64,000 bases of DNA from Macrothele yani. Lineage: Eukaryota > Arthropoda > Arachnida > Araneae > Macrothelidae. Position 1 is the first letter of the stretch, and each line of letters opens with the position of its first letter. Of the stretch, positions 20,351-33,212 are shown piece after piece. The stretch is from assembly GCA_039090855.1 (NCBI GenBank), contig CM077005.1, positions 73,528,607-73,592,606 of the forward strand, read 5' to 3'. The notes below the pieces were generated by a model. That model was not told where the DNA came from, searched no databases, and was given only the letters and a program-made list of their open reading frames with translations. The translations under genes were made by a program, and so were the position numbers.

Positions 20351-22422
20351 TAGGATCAAACGGACCAAAAGCGTTACGAATTATTTAACACGCGTCCAGG
20401 AGACAAAGCATTAGAACACTGACTGAACAAAATTCGTTAACAATTTGTTATCAACGATCAAATGCATCACGGGCTTTCCGTTTCAGACGTCTTTGAGGGG
20501 GAATCTCTGGGATAAAAAAGTTAAAAACGTATCTTTGCGAATATTTTATGAAACTGGCTGAAATTTAATGAACACCATGAATCGTTAATAGGGACATGAC
20601 CTCCTAATTTAGCCTCAATCGGTAAATAACTTTTTAAATTAGCCGTCGAAATTTTATTAACCGTTTCTGCGTATATATTTCTGTTTACCGATGAATTAAA
20701 AATTCCATGCCTATTTTAAAAAGTTTTAACCGGATTCCGATGAAATTTTGAGGAACTCTTCTTATTACCAATTCATGGTGTTGACAAAAATTACAGTCCG
20801 TTTCGTTAAGATTTCGCAAAGTTCGTTTTTGCATTTTTTATGCACAGTTCTCAAAGAAAAGAAACACCTGTGAATGAATGCAGTCATATGCTTTCAGATT
20901 TGGAACAGATAACGATGACGTAGCAAACGACGCTGACTTTATTGATCAGCTAATTAATTAATTCGTAACTCGCGAACGGGACAACTTAGAGATCTTAAAA
21001 TAGTTGCGTTGACCTAGAAATTACAGTATTAATAAGCTATGCAAATTTCACGATACCACAGTTCGGCGTTCGAGAGATTTTGCTGCTTCAGACAAACAGA
21101 CGTTTTGTGTTTTATACATAAGATTTACAAAACGCATTTTGGAAATATCTTTAGGCCCGTATGATTCTGTCAAAAATGTCCCTATAATCATTCGCGAGCA
21201 TGTTTAAAGCATTAACACACCCTAAAAGAAAAGAAAAGCCGTCCGTGGATTTTCTACTGAAACGTGAAATCCAGATTTAAAATAAAAAACAGGAAATTTT
21301 TATAAAACACCAACATTGTAGCACAATCTGAAGTAAATTTTTTCGGTTCAAGAAAACGCACGATTTCTATTGTCACGTCGCTCGAAAAAGAAAATTAGCA
21401 AAAATGGCTGTAGTTATAACAACTTTTTATCCTTTTGTCTGGAGTCACGAAATTTGACATCTGTGAGTCGTTTCCAAAAATCGTTTTTGCAATGATTTCG
21501 ACGAACCAAAAGAATGATAATTCATGCATTTTCAAATTTATTTTTGTCATGAATTGGACGAACTAGCAGGAAGATAATTTATGCAGATTCAAATTTTACT
21601 GCAGGGCTGTTTTCCAGCTAGGTAGAACAACTGAGTTTTGTGTTTACTCGGCCTGGAAAACTTCCTTTCGGCTGGACAGCTCAAACAACAAGCACGACGT
21701 TTCTGGTAATTTTCCCTTCATCGACTACACAGTTTTACCAGTAGGTGGCGTATACGCATGTTTGCGATATTATATCTCCACTTATATCGTTGTTCAATTT
21801 TCGCCAATTTGCGATGAAATTATATCTCCACTTTTGCAAGTTAGATTCGAAAATTCTCTTTTGTGACGGGCAGCTGTAATTTCGTCTAATATTTTTCGTG
21901 CATGATTCAGCTCCTTCTAACCAGACATTTTCCGATTACATGGCGCTAATTTAGATTCTTAGTTCCGCCCTATAAGCAACAGTCTTGAACATCGGCGAGC
22001 TTTAAACATGGCCTTCTTCATGTTTCGACGCTTAACAACCCATCTATAGCATCCAAGGCTTCTCGCACGTCATAAACACATCATCATACCTCATCTGAGT
22101 CTCGATATCATACGATTTGCCAGAAGACAGCCAGGAAGATGGCAAGCAATGATCAATATAATCTACATAGTATCTGATCTTCAATATCTATTTTTTGTTC
22201 TTCTTGTGGGCGTAGCAATGCAATATGTCTAGAATTGTATCTGCACTTCTAAAAATTCCATTCCAATTATTCTTGCATCTGATTGCTACAAAAATGCAAG
22301 CTAGCATTTTCCCTGAATTTTATACATTTTCTGACAAAACCATTTTGCGAAGATTTATATATTATTTGCACGATATCTGAGCTTTTAAGTCCCCGACTCA
22401 AAAATTCCTTTCATATTATGAC
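20351..22422. other. No recognised gene; possibly Helitron interior
   Basis: No coding motif recognised in 2 kb. It may include the non-coding interior of the Helitron whose 3' end is at 20085, but the 5' TC terminus could not be placed. Confidence 0.4.
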
Positions 22423-22547
22423 CAGAGTTAGAATCGGTGCAGAAATTTCGGTCCCGGACCCAGACGCCTCACAACTGGACCCGACCCGGACCCGTAACTA
22501 ATCCGAACAAATCTGCTTTGAACTATAAATTAGAAACTCAATTTATA

Positions 22548-23761
22548 AAAACTGAGTGGCCACTTTATTATAACCACCTGACAGTTTTAAGCAAATGAGC
22601 TATAGCTGCACGCTGTTGCCGCCAAAGGACGAGGCTAGCATAAAAAGGGAAAGCTTAGTGCTTGCGACAGGGATTTTTGGGTGACGAGATGGGTACAAAA
22701 TGCGATTTGACGGACTTTCAACGTGGGATGATTCTAGGAGCTCGAAGCCATGGAGCGAGTATCACCGAAACCGCCGCATTCGTGAAATGTTCCAGAGCAG
22801 CTGTTGTTAAAGTGTTTAAAGACTGGACTGTCAACCAAAAAACTGGGTCTCTACGTGCAACGTGTGGTCGTCATCGACTTGCGACTGCTCAGGCGGAACG
22901 GATAATGTCCAGACTGGTAACAGACAACAGAAGGGCAACAGTGCAGCAAATTACAGACCATCTTAATCAAGGATCCTCTCAAATGATCTCTGCACGCACT
23001 GTTCGCCGTACACTGCATCGGATGGGATATGGCAGCCGAAGACCTGTTCGAACACCATTGCTTCCTGCAGTTAACAAGAGAAAACGTCTCTAGTTCATAC
23101 AGGAGCACAAGGATTGGACAATCGGTAATTGGAAACAAATTATGTGGTCCAATAAATCACGTTTTCAGTTGTGTCATGCCGATGGCCGAGTGATAATTTG
23201 GCGGAAACAGCACGAAAGCATGGACCCCAAATGCATTGCTACAACCCTTCAAGCTGGTGGAGGCAACGTTATGGTTTGGGGAATGTTTTCCTGGCATACT
23301 TTGGGCCCTTTAATTCATGTTGATCAACGTCTGACTGGCAAATCATATCTAAACATCGTTGCGGACCAAGTGCATCCTGCCATGTGGATGGTTTATCCCA
23401 ATGGCAATGGCTACTTTCAACAAGATAATGCGTCCTGCCATAGTGCTCGTTTTGTACAGGATTAGTTTCAGGAACATGCTGCTGAGTTTACTTTTCTTAG
23501 GTGGCCCCCACAATCTCCAGATCTCAACCCTATTGAGAATTTGTGGGATGAAGTTGAACGAGCCATCAGACAGCTGGATCCACAACCCTGAAATCTCCCA
23601 CTCCTGGAAAGTGCTATTCATCAAGCATGGTCTCAGATTCAACAAACCACCTATCAACATCTCGTGGAGTCCAAGCCACGAAGAATCGACGCAGTGTTAA
23701 AGGCAAAAGGTGGCCCAACAAAATACTGAGGGGGTGGTCATAATAAAGTGGCCACTCGGTG
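22548..23761 (+). mobile_element. Tc1-like transposon, DD36E spacing
   Basis: Terminal inverted repeats ACTGAGTGGCCACTTTATTA (left) and, reversed, CACCGAGTGGCCACTTTATT (right). The right TA lies at 23762-23763; the left flank is slightly mutated. The element is about 1.2 kb, the usual Tc1 size. Confidence 0.85.
22689..23729 (+). pseudogene. Tc1-like transposase, three in-frame stops
   Basis: MGTKCDLTDFQRGMILGARS is followed by a helix-turn-helix with CSRAAVVKVFKDW. The catalytic domain reads IMWSNKSRFQLCHADGRVII (first Asp changed to Asn in the usual SDES), VADQVHPAMWMVYPNGNGYF, QQDNASCHSARFV and WPPQSPDLNPIENLWDEVE. It ends KAKGGPTKY at TGA 23727-23729. In-frame stops lie at 23091-23093, about 23464 and about 23590, each one base from a plausible codon. 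There are 36 residues between the second Asp and the Glu. It is a lightly damaged but inactive copy, related to the element at 7470-9110. Confidence 0.9.
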
Positions 23762-24801
23762 TATATGTATATACATATAAACGTAATATATATATATTCA
23801 TCCCAATAACTGCTTGGTATTTAATAACTGAAATCCTTTTTTAATAATAAAATTTGGTTACTTGCTAAATTTTAGTGGTATTTTTAGTGCCACTATTTTG
23901 CGTAATCCAGAAGTAATGACTGACTATGACCGTGACCATCGAGCATATTACAAATGGGAATCATTATTCACAATCACACAAATGTATTTTTAAATGTATT
24001 TTAGATTGTTCATTCTGTCCACGCTTTGATGGAGGTGCGCATACTTTCATATGGTCAGTTAGTTTTTTAGTTCCATAATCCTTTATTATACCGTCGACAT
24101 CTTTCTTTGTAAATTATACACTTTCCACATTTTGAGCAACAAGCACGAGCAAACTACACATAATTATTCAACGGTTCCTTAATGAGACGAAACAATTTCC
24201 AGCATTCATTCTTCCCCTTGTGGCTTTTTAACAAGCACGTATTTGTTGGCCTCGACGCCTTTCTCAACCTCCTTAATATTAAATCCATTCAAATTAACAA
24301 ATAAGGGGTTAATTTTGACATGTCATGTCATGGGAACGGGATGTTAGCACATCAATCGAAAACCTCTGAATGCTTAATGTAAACTATGCGATGCGAAAAG
24401 CAACTCTTAGTCATACAGTGAACTTCGCACGGAGAGAGTGAATCATCTGAGAAGCAGACGAATGGCGTTTCCCTGTACCTTGCCCTGGACAATCGCACTG
24501 TAAAATAACGCAAAGGAGGTATCTTTTTACGATATGGTGTAAATGTGTCTGATGTCGCTTCGGTCGATAGAAATCTTCGCTGCTTTAAGAAAGAGACGAC
24601 AGTATTTTTGCATGGCTAATCATTATTCACTCCATGGGCAGAATTCCACAACGCGCATTTTTCTTTGGAATATATTTTTCTCTTTTCAAAAATAGAACGG
24701 GAATAAAACCGGGTAAGATCGGGTCAGGAACACTTTGACCCGACCCGTTGGACCCGCAACAAATTAACAACCTGTGACCCGTTTCCATTTCTGGTTATGA
24801 T

Positions 24802-25375
24802 TTGTTTTATGTTCAATATTTTCCACATAGTTTCTCAGAGCTTCTTATTTTTTCTGGATGCGATAGTTTCCCACCAGGGAGTAACGCTATACTTGATTTT
24901 ATCACTGTACTTCTAAGAATCATATTTTAAAAGTTATTCTTGCATTCGATCATATTCAAAATGACAACAATTTCTTACGCATTTTCTGGCTGCTCTGTTT
25001 CAAGCATGTTTTTGATTAGGTAGCATTTTCTTTTCGAAAAGATGTTAACTTCAGTTTCGAAAAAAATCCACGAAATGCATTTAGTTGACTAGTTTCAGAC
25101 TTTTGCAGACATTCATGCATTTTACGTCTAGGCAGCTGAAGGCGTCCTTCAGGTTTTCTTTCAGTAAAGCCGTTTCATGTGATCTTTATATGACAATTTG
25201 ACTTCCTTAATCCCGTATATATTACACTTTCATAATCCAATTTTAAGGACTTATTTTGAATACACCTCAAAATTTCTCAGTGTTCGCTTTGGGCAGATAT
25301 TCCCGTCTTGAAAGCTAGTGAGGTACGCGTGCACGATTCCGGGATTACACACTCTCTGCTCACTGAATTAAAAAA
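24802..25375. other. No recognised gene
   Basis: AT-rich. One stretch (about 24895-24965) weakly resembles 22235-22300, suggesting a duplicated older repeat on either side of the hAT-like element. Confidence 0.4.
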
Positions 25376-26640
25376 TTAAAACCATCTAGAAAATATTTCC
25401 TGGGCAACCCTTTTTTCCTGGAAATGGCAGCGAACCTCCGTAGTATCGATTCCACGAGATGTCTCTACAGCTGTGTATGGGTCTGCAACCAACCTGTTTG
25501 TAACGCGGTCCACAGTTCCGTTATGAAACGGAGTATTGTGTTCAATTGGCAATTCGACACAATACCTGGCGTTCGACAACATCCCATAGGTGTTGAATTG
25601 GGTTGAGGTCAGGTGAATTTGGGGAAGGGATGTCTCGTATCAGTGCTGTGTTCGTCGAACAATTCCTGCACGAGGTGGACCTGATAACATGGAACATTAT
25701 CGCCTTGGAAGAACCCATTCTCCTCTGGCTGGAAGTAAAATATTTTTGGGCGTACATGGTCAGCAAGTAGTTCCTGCTTGGTTCACATGTACCAAAGTCC
25801 ACAGTTCATGCCAGCTAAACGTGCCTCATAATACACAACCGCACCCACTCTCCTAGATAGTCGATACCGCGAATGAGGTATCTATACCCTCGTGCTGCTG
25901 ACGCCACATACGGACTCTGCCATCGACAGAGTACATATCGTGATTCATCGGACCAACACACTTTCCTCTAATCTTCTATCGTCCAGTCCGAACACATTAT
26001 CGCACAACGGAAGGTATTTACGTCAAAGGGCATTAGGACATTAGAAAAGAGTGGCGTTTAGGATTTATGCTCTTGTAGCCGATCCGTGCTATGGTCGACG
26101 CATAATCGAGCGGGATATTATTTTTGTCTGACCCACATTGTATTGGGCCTTCAAATGCAAAACTGTGGCGCTGTCTCGTAGCGTACAGTTCGTTCCACCT
26201 GCATCCACCGAGCTGTAACACCCCGAGATGGAAAAAAGGTCTCCATGGCCTCGTTTCGTCTGCCCCACACACATACACTACCACCCTACCGTCGGCGTGA
26301 TGTAGTTGAAATTTGATTTGTCACGAAAAGCTACCGTTTACCCGTATTCCCCAGGGTTCCGTGGCGACATTTCTTCGCTAAGTGCAGCCTTATAGACCAG
26401 TGACGTGATGTTAACATTGATGCCCGACGTGCCATCGTCTGTCATAGCACAGTCTTGCCATCGTACATCGAATCGACTGTGAATAAATCTTCATAAGTGG
26501 CTCATAGTTGAATGCTTATTTGTTCCGACGTTATGATACGAGAAAGGCTGGACTCACCTCGAACACAAATGGCACATTTACGGCCACGTCTCCCCTGGCT
26601 CCTACTGGTTTTGCCGGCTTGATATAATCTTGGTGTGACG
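25376..26640 (-). pseudogene. Decayed Tc1-like transposase
   Basis: Minus-strand pieces include the VYVCGADETRPWRPFF region (about 26220-26284), a CRNCSTNTALIRDIP segment and NSPDLNPIQHLWDVVERQVL (about 25560-25615). A C-terminal VESILRRFAAISRKKG (about 25410-25460) completes it. The SPDLNPIxHLWD signature is diagnostic of the Tc1/mariner superfamily. Frame changes and stops are frequent and terminal repeats were not found. Confidence 0.7.
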
Positions 26641-26720
26641 TACTGTATACTCTAATTTAACCTTCCTTTTTAGTTCCTGTCTTCATATGTACATTTTGGT
26701 TTAACCTCGTTAAGCGTTTG
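26636..26720 (+). repeat. Isolated monomer related to the 43.1-kb satellite
   Basis: GTGACGTACTGTATACTCTA followed by ATTTAACCTTCCTTTTTAG aligns with the start of the roughly 125-bp satellite monomers at 43093-43580. Confidence 0.7.
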
Positions 26721-27109
26721 AGTTTCTGAACGCTACATTTCTCTTTTCGGCGAATTTGTGTTTTGGCAATCCAGGCAACAGGTGAAAGTGTAATGAAGTA
26801 TGCCAAATTGATTCTAAGCGCTTCTATTTTTAAATAGAGACAATTTGACTTGCAGCAGAAAGGCTATATGATTTGCACGAGAGGTTTTATTCGATTCGAA
26901 GGTATTCACGAGTCCACGCTAAATAGTGTATTCGTTCACTTGTATGTCGAAAGTTTACTATATGTTACGTTTATGTTATTTGGGAGCACTACTATGTAAA
27001 CAGATCTTGTAAAAGTATCAGGCTAACTTAGTATTGTGTGTTGCTGACAAAGAGAGAGGTTTTGATCTCGTTGTGCTTAAGCAAATTGTACAATAGGAGA
27101 ATATATATG

Positions 27110-28040
27110 TTCTTGTAAAAGCCCAAACATTGGTAAATAGGTCTGACCGGTAAATCTTGGTATTTACCATACTAAGGAGGTAACAGTCCGAAAAATACTT
27201 GTAAACGCTTTCATTTGGGACTTTTAGCAAACCATTTCGTTAAATGCCAGCAAATACCAACACCAATCGGTAAAAGTGCATTTTGTTTGTAAGTTTTAAA
27301 ATATGTTGCATAATTTCTTTATATGATATCTGTTGTACTGGGCCCATATTTTTATTTATCATTATTTATTTAAAAAGTGCGTAGTTGGAATAAGAAATTA
27401 ATATAACCTTACATTATGAGATGAAATTCTATATTTTTCATTATTAAACGAATACATTATAATAATTTGCCTTTGTCAGATTAAATTTGATACATAATGT
27501 CCAGAATAACGTTAAACATGACTACTTTATTATTTTGCTACATTTAATTAATGTATAACAAGAAAATGTTCATGAAATAAAAGTAACTTATTAACCACGA
27601 TTTCCTTCAACAATTCAAATTATAATTAAACTTACTTGTTACAGCAGGTTGAGTGTTGTGGCATTTGGAGCACAAAAAACAAAACAAAAAAAACTGATTC
27701 TAGATCGTCGCCGCTCACACCCGTCAATTCTCGTACGAAGTAAGGCTACCACTGAACTGTTAGTTACGTGAACAGCTAGAAGAGTCACAACTTGCGCAGT
27801 ACAGGCTTTGACAGACTCATAGCTTATTTCGCACTTTTGCCAATTGGTGTCGGTAAATGCAAACGCTCTGAACGCTCTCGTTTCGGGCTTTTACAAAATC
27901 ATTAACAAAATGGTTTTGTAAAAGTCCGTAATGAGAGCGTTTGCAAGTATTTTTCGGACTTTTACCACCTTAGTATGGTAAATGCCAGGAGTAACCTGTG
28001 AAACCTAGGATTTACCAATTTTCGGGCTTTTGCAGTAACC
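27110..28040. mobile_element. Long-terminal-inverted-repeat (Mutator-like or foldback) element
   Basis: About 180-200 bp at the left end (27110-27285) is the inverted complement of the right end (about 27830-28040). Shared blocks include TTTACCATACTAAGG and CCGAAAAATACTTG. The interior is about 550 bp of AT-rich non-coding sequence. The left flank TATATATG (27102-27109) equals the right flank once the Tc1-like element at 28043-29247 is removed (28041-28042 plus 29250-29255), an 8-bp duplication. Long terminal repeats with an 8-9 bp duplication fit Mutator-like elements, but the flank is low complexity. Confidence 0.65.
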
Positions 28041-28042
28041 TA

Positions 28043-29247
28043 CACTGAAGAGCAATTGAATTAGAGACAGCTGGCGTTATGCTAATGTGGCGCTGTGAGT
28101 GGCCCTGTAAACGGAAACGACATGACGTATGCAGCGATCCGACAATATAAGGAGTGATGCGACGGGAATGAGTAAGAGTTGGACGCAGTATTGGTAAGAC
28201 GAAGGATCTAAGCGCATTTGATCGTGGACAAATTTTCGGGGCCCGACAAATGGGTCACTCCATCTCGGAAGTCGTGCAGGCACTGGAATTTTCACGAGCC
28301 ACTGTGTCACGGGCGCACCGTGAGTACATCGAATCCGGTAAAACCATCCCTGCAAGGGCCAACAGCCGTGGACAACAGCGTGTGGATGAGCGCGGTCGCA
28401 TTGTAACAGCGGATAGGCGTACCACAGTGCAAGAAATCACTCGGCAATTTAACGCTGGTGCACAAAAACGTGTAAGCAGCCACACCATCCAGAACCATCT
28501 CCTCGCTATGGGGTACAGAAGCCATCGTCCCACGAGGTTACCGCTGCTGACCACACTTCACAGGGTGCAAAGATTAGCATGGACCCTGAAACATCGCCAC
28601 TGGAACCTGGACATGTGGGAAAATGTTGCCTGGACTGATGAGTCGAAATTCACGTTGGTACATGCGGATGGCAGGATACGAGTACGACCCAAACCACATG
28701 AAGCGATGGATCCTTCTTGCCAGCAATGTACTCTTCAAGCTAGTGAGGGTGGCATTCTCGTCTGGGGACTGTTTACGTGGACTGAAATGGGACCCCTGGT
28801 ACATGTGACGTCGTCCCTCACCGGTCGACGGTACCGGGATATCCAGGACAACCGTTTGCTCCCGTCTGTGCGTTTTCAACATCCTACCTGGGACTTCATC
28901 CTGCAACCAGACAATGCACCGTGCCATCGCTCTCGAATTGTATCCGAATGGTTGGATGAACACTTCACCGACGTGACTTCGCTTCCTTGGCCAGCTAGGT
29001 CACTTGACCTCAATCCCATCGAGCACATCTGGAATGCCATCGAGAGAGATGTCCGAGGCTCTGACCGCCGTCCATCAAATCTTCGTGAACTGTGAGAGCT
29101 TGTCTAGTGGTCGTGGATCCGTATGGCTTCCCAACGCTTCCGGTGTCTTGTCGAGTCCATGCCGAGACGAATCGCCGCCGTCATCAGGGCGAAAGGTGGT
29201 GCTACACGTTACTAAACAGGTATCTCTAATTCAATTGCTCTTCAGTG
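28043..29247 (+). mobile_element. Tc1-like transposon, DD36E (Incomer-type)
   Basis: Terminal inverted repeats of about 29 bp (CACTGAAGAGCAATTGAATT at the left, the same inverted at the right) with TA flanks at 28041-28042 and 29248-29249. Length 1205 bp. A second copy of the same family starts at 63483. It is inserted in the target-site duplication of the long-TIR element on its left. Confidence 0.94.
28190..29215 (+). pseudogene. Nearly intact DD36E Tc1-like transposase
   Basis: The frame is open from 28190 to a TGA at 29093-29095. It covers the paired helix-turn-helix region (GQIFGARQMGHSISEVVQAL, then TVQEITRQFNAGAQKRVSSH) and the catalytic domain. Catalytic residues lie in AWTDESKFTL, LQPDNAPCHRS and LDLNPIEHIWNAIE, with 36 residues between second Asp and Glu. 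Three lesions are seen. The expected start is ATT at 28190 (ATG in the sister copy at 63621). A TGA (29093) and a TAG (29105) interrupt the last 41 codons before KGGATRY at 29213-29215. An internal ATG at 28250 could start a shortened protein lacking about 20 residues. Confidence 0.92.
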
Positions 29248-29249
29248 TA

Positions 29250-32200
29250 TATATGAATCTTATGCACAGTGAAAACGGTTGCAGTGTTTTTTCATAACGC
29301 TGAATAAAACTCATTTTAATAATAAACGCAGTATAAAAATACTCAGTATAACATCTGTAATAATAAAAATACCATGCCTGTCTATCTGTTAGTCGCCTAC
29401 AGAAGAAACTGCTAAAAATATAGGTTTGAAATTTAGCAACAATACAGAGACACATGGGAATATGCACCTCAGAGCCCTTTTTTGAAATTCAAATGTTCAA
29501 AATATTAATTAATTTAAATTGTTTTTGAAGTTTTAAACCATTGTTGAAATTTGTTCTTGCAGTAGGCTGTGCCATAAGTTCACACAAAAATAGTTCATTT
29601 CACTTTTGCGTAACATTTTTTGTTTCATTACACTCTTGCGCAGAAATATTTCATTACACTTTCCATTAAAGTATGAATATTTCATTGCACTGAAATATTG
29701 TTACGTTAATGTAAGCTCAAAGAAGCTCACGCCAAACTTGATAGACGCAACAATATTAAGTTTTGGCAAAATATTAGGATTGCCCTCTCGAAGTGTTGGC
29801 GGCATCCTTCCGCCACAGTTGGCGGAGACCCGTCAAATATTAACACTTCTCACCGTGAGTTACCACACATTATAAATTGTTCCAAACAATTTCATTCAGC
29901 TTCTTCAATCATTGTTTCGAATTTGACATAACGCCTAAAATTTGCAATTTGAAATTTGATCCTGCTGTTTACTCTGTTAAATTTCCTATGCGTTGCCTGT
30001 CTCTCTCCCCCTCGTTGCCGGCGGGTTTGTTTACATTTCAGACAGAGGCTGTCCGTGTGTTATTACGAGATATAAAAGGTTTCACTACTCACTGAAACAG
30101 TAACGCGATTCTTTTAGAGAGGAAATACATATGTTTCAATGAAATGCAAATAGAATTCTATAAATAAAATGTGAGAAAAATATGAATTTTCTGGCATTTC
30201 ATTTTTCCGAAGCTTAACATTAATATTATTGCATTCGTCAATCTACCACCTTATCTTGGGTATTTATTTTTCCATCTCGTAATCTGGATCCCCCAACAAA
30301 CAGCAATGTTTTATTTCAGAGTGTTGGTGACTCTTAAGAAACACATGTGAAATGTCATCACATGTGAAATGTCATCGAAGCTATCATAATGACTGACATG
30401 CTGTAGAAGACCATGTTTTTATTCCACGTATTGCAATCTTCTGATCTGCTATTCTAATTCAATTTAAACGTCTTCAGTTTTCATCTTAGTTTCTCCACGA
30501 GCATCAACAAGACACAGGGTCAATCATTTAAAGTTGTTGGACTTTTAGTGACTGACCGTTTTTCCACTTCCAGCTCTATGTTGGCTGCCCTACAGTTGGC
30601 AAAAGATCTTCATCTTGGTTTCAAATAGAAGACCATTCAACGTTATTGACATAAAGGTTCTTCAAGGATAAACTTACTTGCGCTTGGTTTACATTGTGAT
30701 AGTTTTACTTACTTAACAGAAACTATCGGAACATAATAGAAAAACGTAGATATTTCAAATTCTCTATATTTCAAATTCTCGAATAAAGACTGTTGATTTT
30801 AGCATACTGTGTAGGCACAAATACGATTTTTGTTGTTGTTGTTGCTTTCTAAATTTGTGTATTTTGATTATTGGAGCATATTTCAATTAAATGTTTTTGT
30901 AAAAAACATCCTATTCATGATTTCAGAAAAACTCGATACATTTTGCCTCAAAAGCCGATTACTGTATTTTTTGTCAAGCCAGTATAACGTTGGGTTCCTT
31001 TGCTTATTTTAAGTAAGGCTACATATCATCGAACAAGTCTATATGGCGTTTTTAAAGAATTACTTAAGACACTGCTAAGATTTGTCTCATCGATAAACTG
31101 GGTGCTGGTTGGAAGATGTGTTCAATTTTGTGCCTGTGTTTTATTTCGTGCAACCAAGCATTTCTCGAAAAATTTCCTCTTAGGCGCAGCTGTTTTTCCT
31201 TTACACAATTCTGTCGCTAACAAAATAATGAAACGAGCTTTGCCGTTTTCCTGAACATATTTGTCTATGCCATCCAGATTGCGTTTTAAAGACGATTATG
31301 TACATCTTCTTTCTGTTATTTCCTATAAACCTTCCCCGGAAAGGGAGCAGACACCCACATATATTATTCGGAATATTCTGCATCCTAAACATGCATTGTT
31401 GAACTTTTGCAGCCAATTTGCGGAGAGATAATGTCTTTGGACCATCTGCGTTCCCCTTTGAATCTTATCTCTTAAACATATAAACACTGTTTCGCCATTA
31501 AAAGGGATGCCTTTAAAGGAGTTCACTCATTCACAGAGCGAATCGTTTACCCTGTGTTACTAGTCTGCGCTTTAAAACTTAATAAGCATCCCCTGCTTTA
31601 ATGCGAGGAGCTTCGATTCATTTTGAGGAGCGTGCGCCACAAGGAATTCGTAATTAATCCGCGTTCGGTTCTTTTTTGATAAAGGATATTTATCGTGATC
31701 GTCTAAACTGATAAAAACCATCGAGGAAGCAAAAGACGGAGAAGTCATTCCAAAGCTAAATGTTGAATTGGCAGTCGCGATGGAAAATAGCATTGATTCG
31801 ATAATTAAATTCCGAATATGCGGTGGTGCGCTTTCATTTCGTTCATCAAAAATTCAAATGACCAAATCCCAAATTGCCCCTCATAATACTTAATTTTCCA
31901 GAAATCATTTCTTTAATCTTTCCTCTGATGTTTTATTCGGCGAAGTTTCTGCAAATGCAAATCCTTCTTTTTGAAGTGGAGTCATTGTAGCTTCTAACTC
32001 AGATACTTCATTCATTCCAGCTTGCTTCTCTGACATCTCGGTTTCGGCATCATTAGCTCCCAAAAATAGCTAACGCATTTAATGAACCTCACTTTGTAAC
32101 TCGAATCGTGAAAAACCTATGCGAAGAGTTTCAACTTTTATATCTCTTCATGCTTATTATGACACGAGTGCGTCGGAGAGCAACATGTCCATTTTGGATT

Positions 32201-33212
32201 GATTCCCTTAATCTGTTCTTTGATCTCATATTCTACCAACGCCTTTACGAAATTTATGGGGTTTTGCTTTTCTCCGAGTATAAATCTAATTATACATTAA
32301 TTAAATACGGTTCAAACCCTTCTCTTCTGAATAACAAAAAAGGTAAATTTGTTTTAAATCCTTTAATGCAAGCTTGTGCTATTGTAATTTGCAGGAACAA
32401 CAATATTGTTAAAGCAAAGTTTAAAGAGAACTTTCTTGCAACAATTGTTTGTCATAAATGACTCACATTTTTAACCGGAGTTTGATTTGTCTCGGAAATT
32501 TCATTGTTGCATCATTTGACGCAATTTGTAGAACCGCAGCAACACGTAAGGGTGATCAAAACTTTCTCTTATGCGTATGTACAAGCTCTTGTCTGAAAAA
32601 TAGCTGACCTCTGAAAGCGCTCTAACATCTTACCTCGTACGGCTGCGTGGAATTTCTGACGATTTCACTGAGTGCAGACATGTAACAATACAAGGCTTTT
32701 GGCAAAACACAGATAGGAATGCAGTAGTGGAGTAGGCATGAGACATCTCTGAATTCCAGAAAGGCTGGATCATTTGTGCGCATTTAGCTTTCGATTCGGG
32801 ATTACTTGCACCACGAAAATTATTGGATTTCCAAAGATGCTCTCTCACAGGTCCTTGTGAAATGCAAAGGGAGGTGACTATCAACCTACCGAAAATATAA
32901 CCGTTCAGGGATTCTCATGCTACTCATATATGAAGAAATCTTCAAACTGGTCAGAGCAGTATAGGCCTGAATAGGTACTTCCTGTGTGCTGCAATTAATT
33001 TCAGAGCTCCACTTGGGCAAGAAACAGAAAACCGATCATCTTCATACAGATGAAAAGAGTTCATAGAAAGCTCAAATACCTTCGGAAGGAAATCATGTTG
33101 GTGAGGAAAGAATTTCATTGGCGTGGTTTCTTGAACGCGAAGACAGAAAGGTAGATCTATGAAGACAGTGATATAGTTTTACATGATCATTAGTATCTAC
33201 TATCACTTTGTC
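29250..33212. other. About 4 kb without recognised genes
   Basis: The longest feature-poor stretch in the window. An open frame at 32108-32461 (117 codons) has no motif I recognise. Small local duplications occur (ACATGTGAAATGTCATC twice at about 30344-30375). It may be host intergenic or intronic DNA. Confidence 0.45.

Larger units (their letters stand above)
22423..24793. mobile_element. hAT-like non-autonomous element, GACCCG-rich ends
   Basis: The left end CAGAGTTAGAATCGG and reversed right end CAGAAATGGAAACGG form imperfect terminal repeats beginning CAGA, typical of hAT elements. The 8-bp flanks ATTATGAC (22415-22422) and GTTATGAT (24794-24801) match at six of eight positions. Both subterminal regions contain repeated GGACCCGACCC-type motifs. 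No hAT transposase is encoded. A Tc1-like element is inserted at about 22548-23761. Confidence 0.6.

Noticed and set aside
22440..22462. CAGAAATTTCGGTCCCGGACCC as left end of the hAT-like element
   Set aside because: The adjacent 8 bp (AATCGGTG) do not match the right flank; the end at 22423 gives a better terminal match and a 6-of-8 duplication.
32108..32461. 117-codon open frame as a gene
   Set aside because: No recognised motif, no neighbouring splice or start context, and its length is not unusual for AT-rich DNA of this size.
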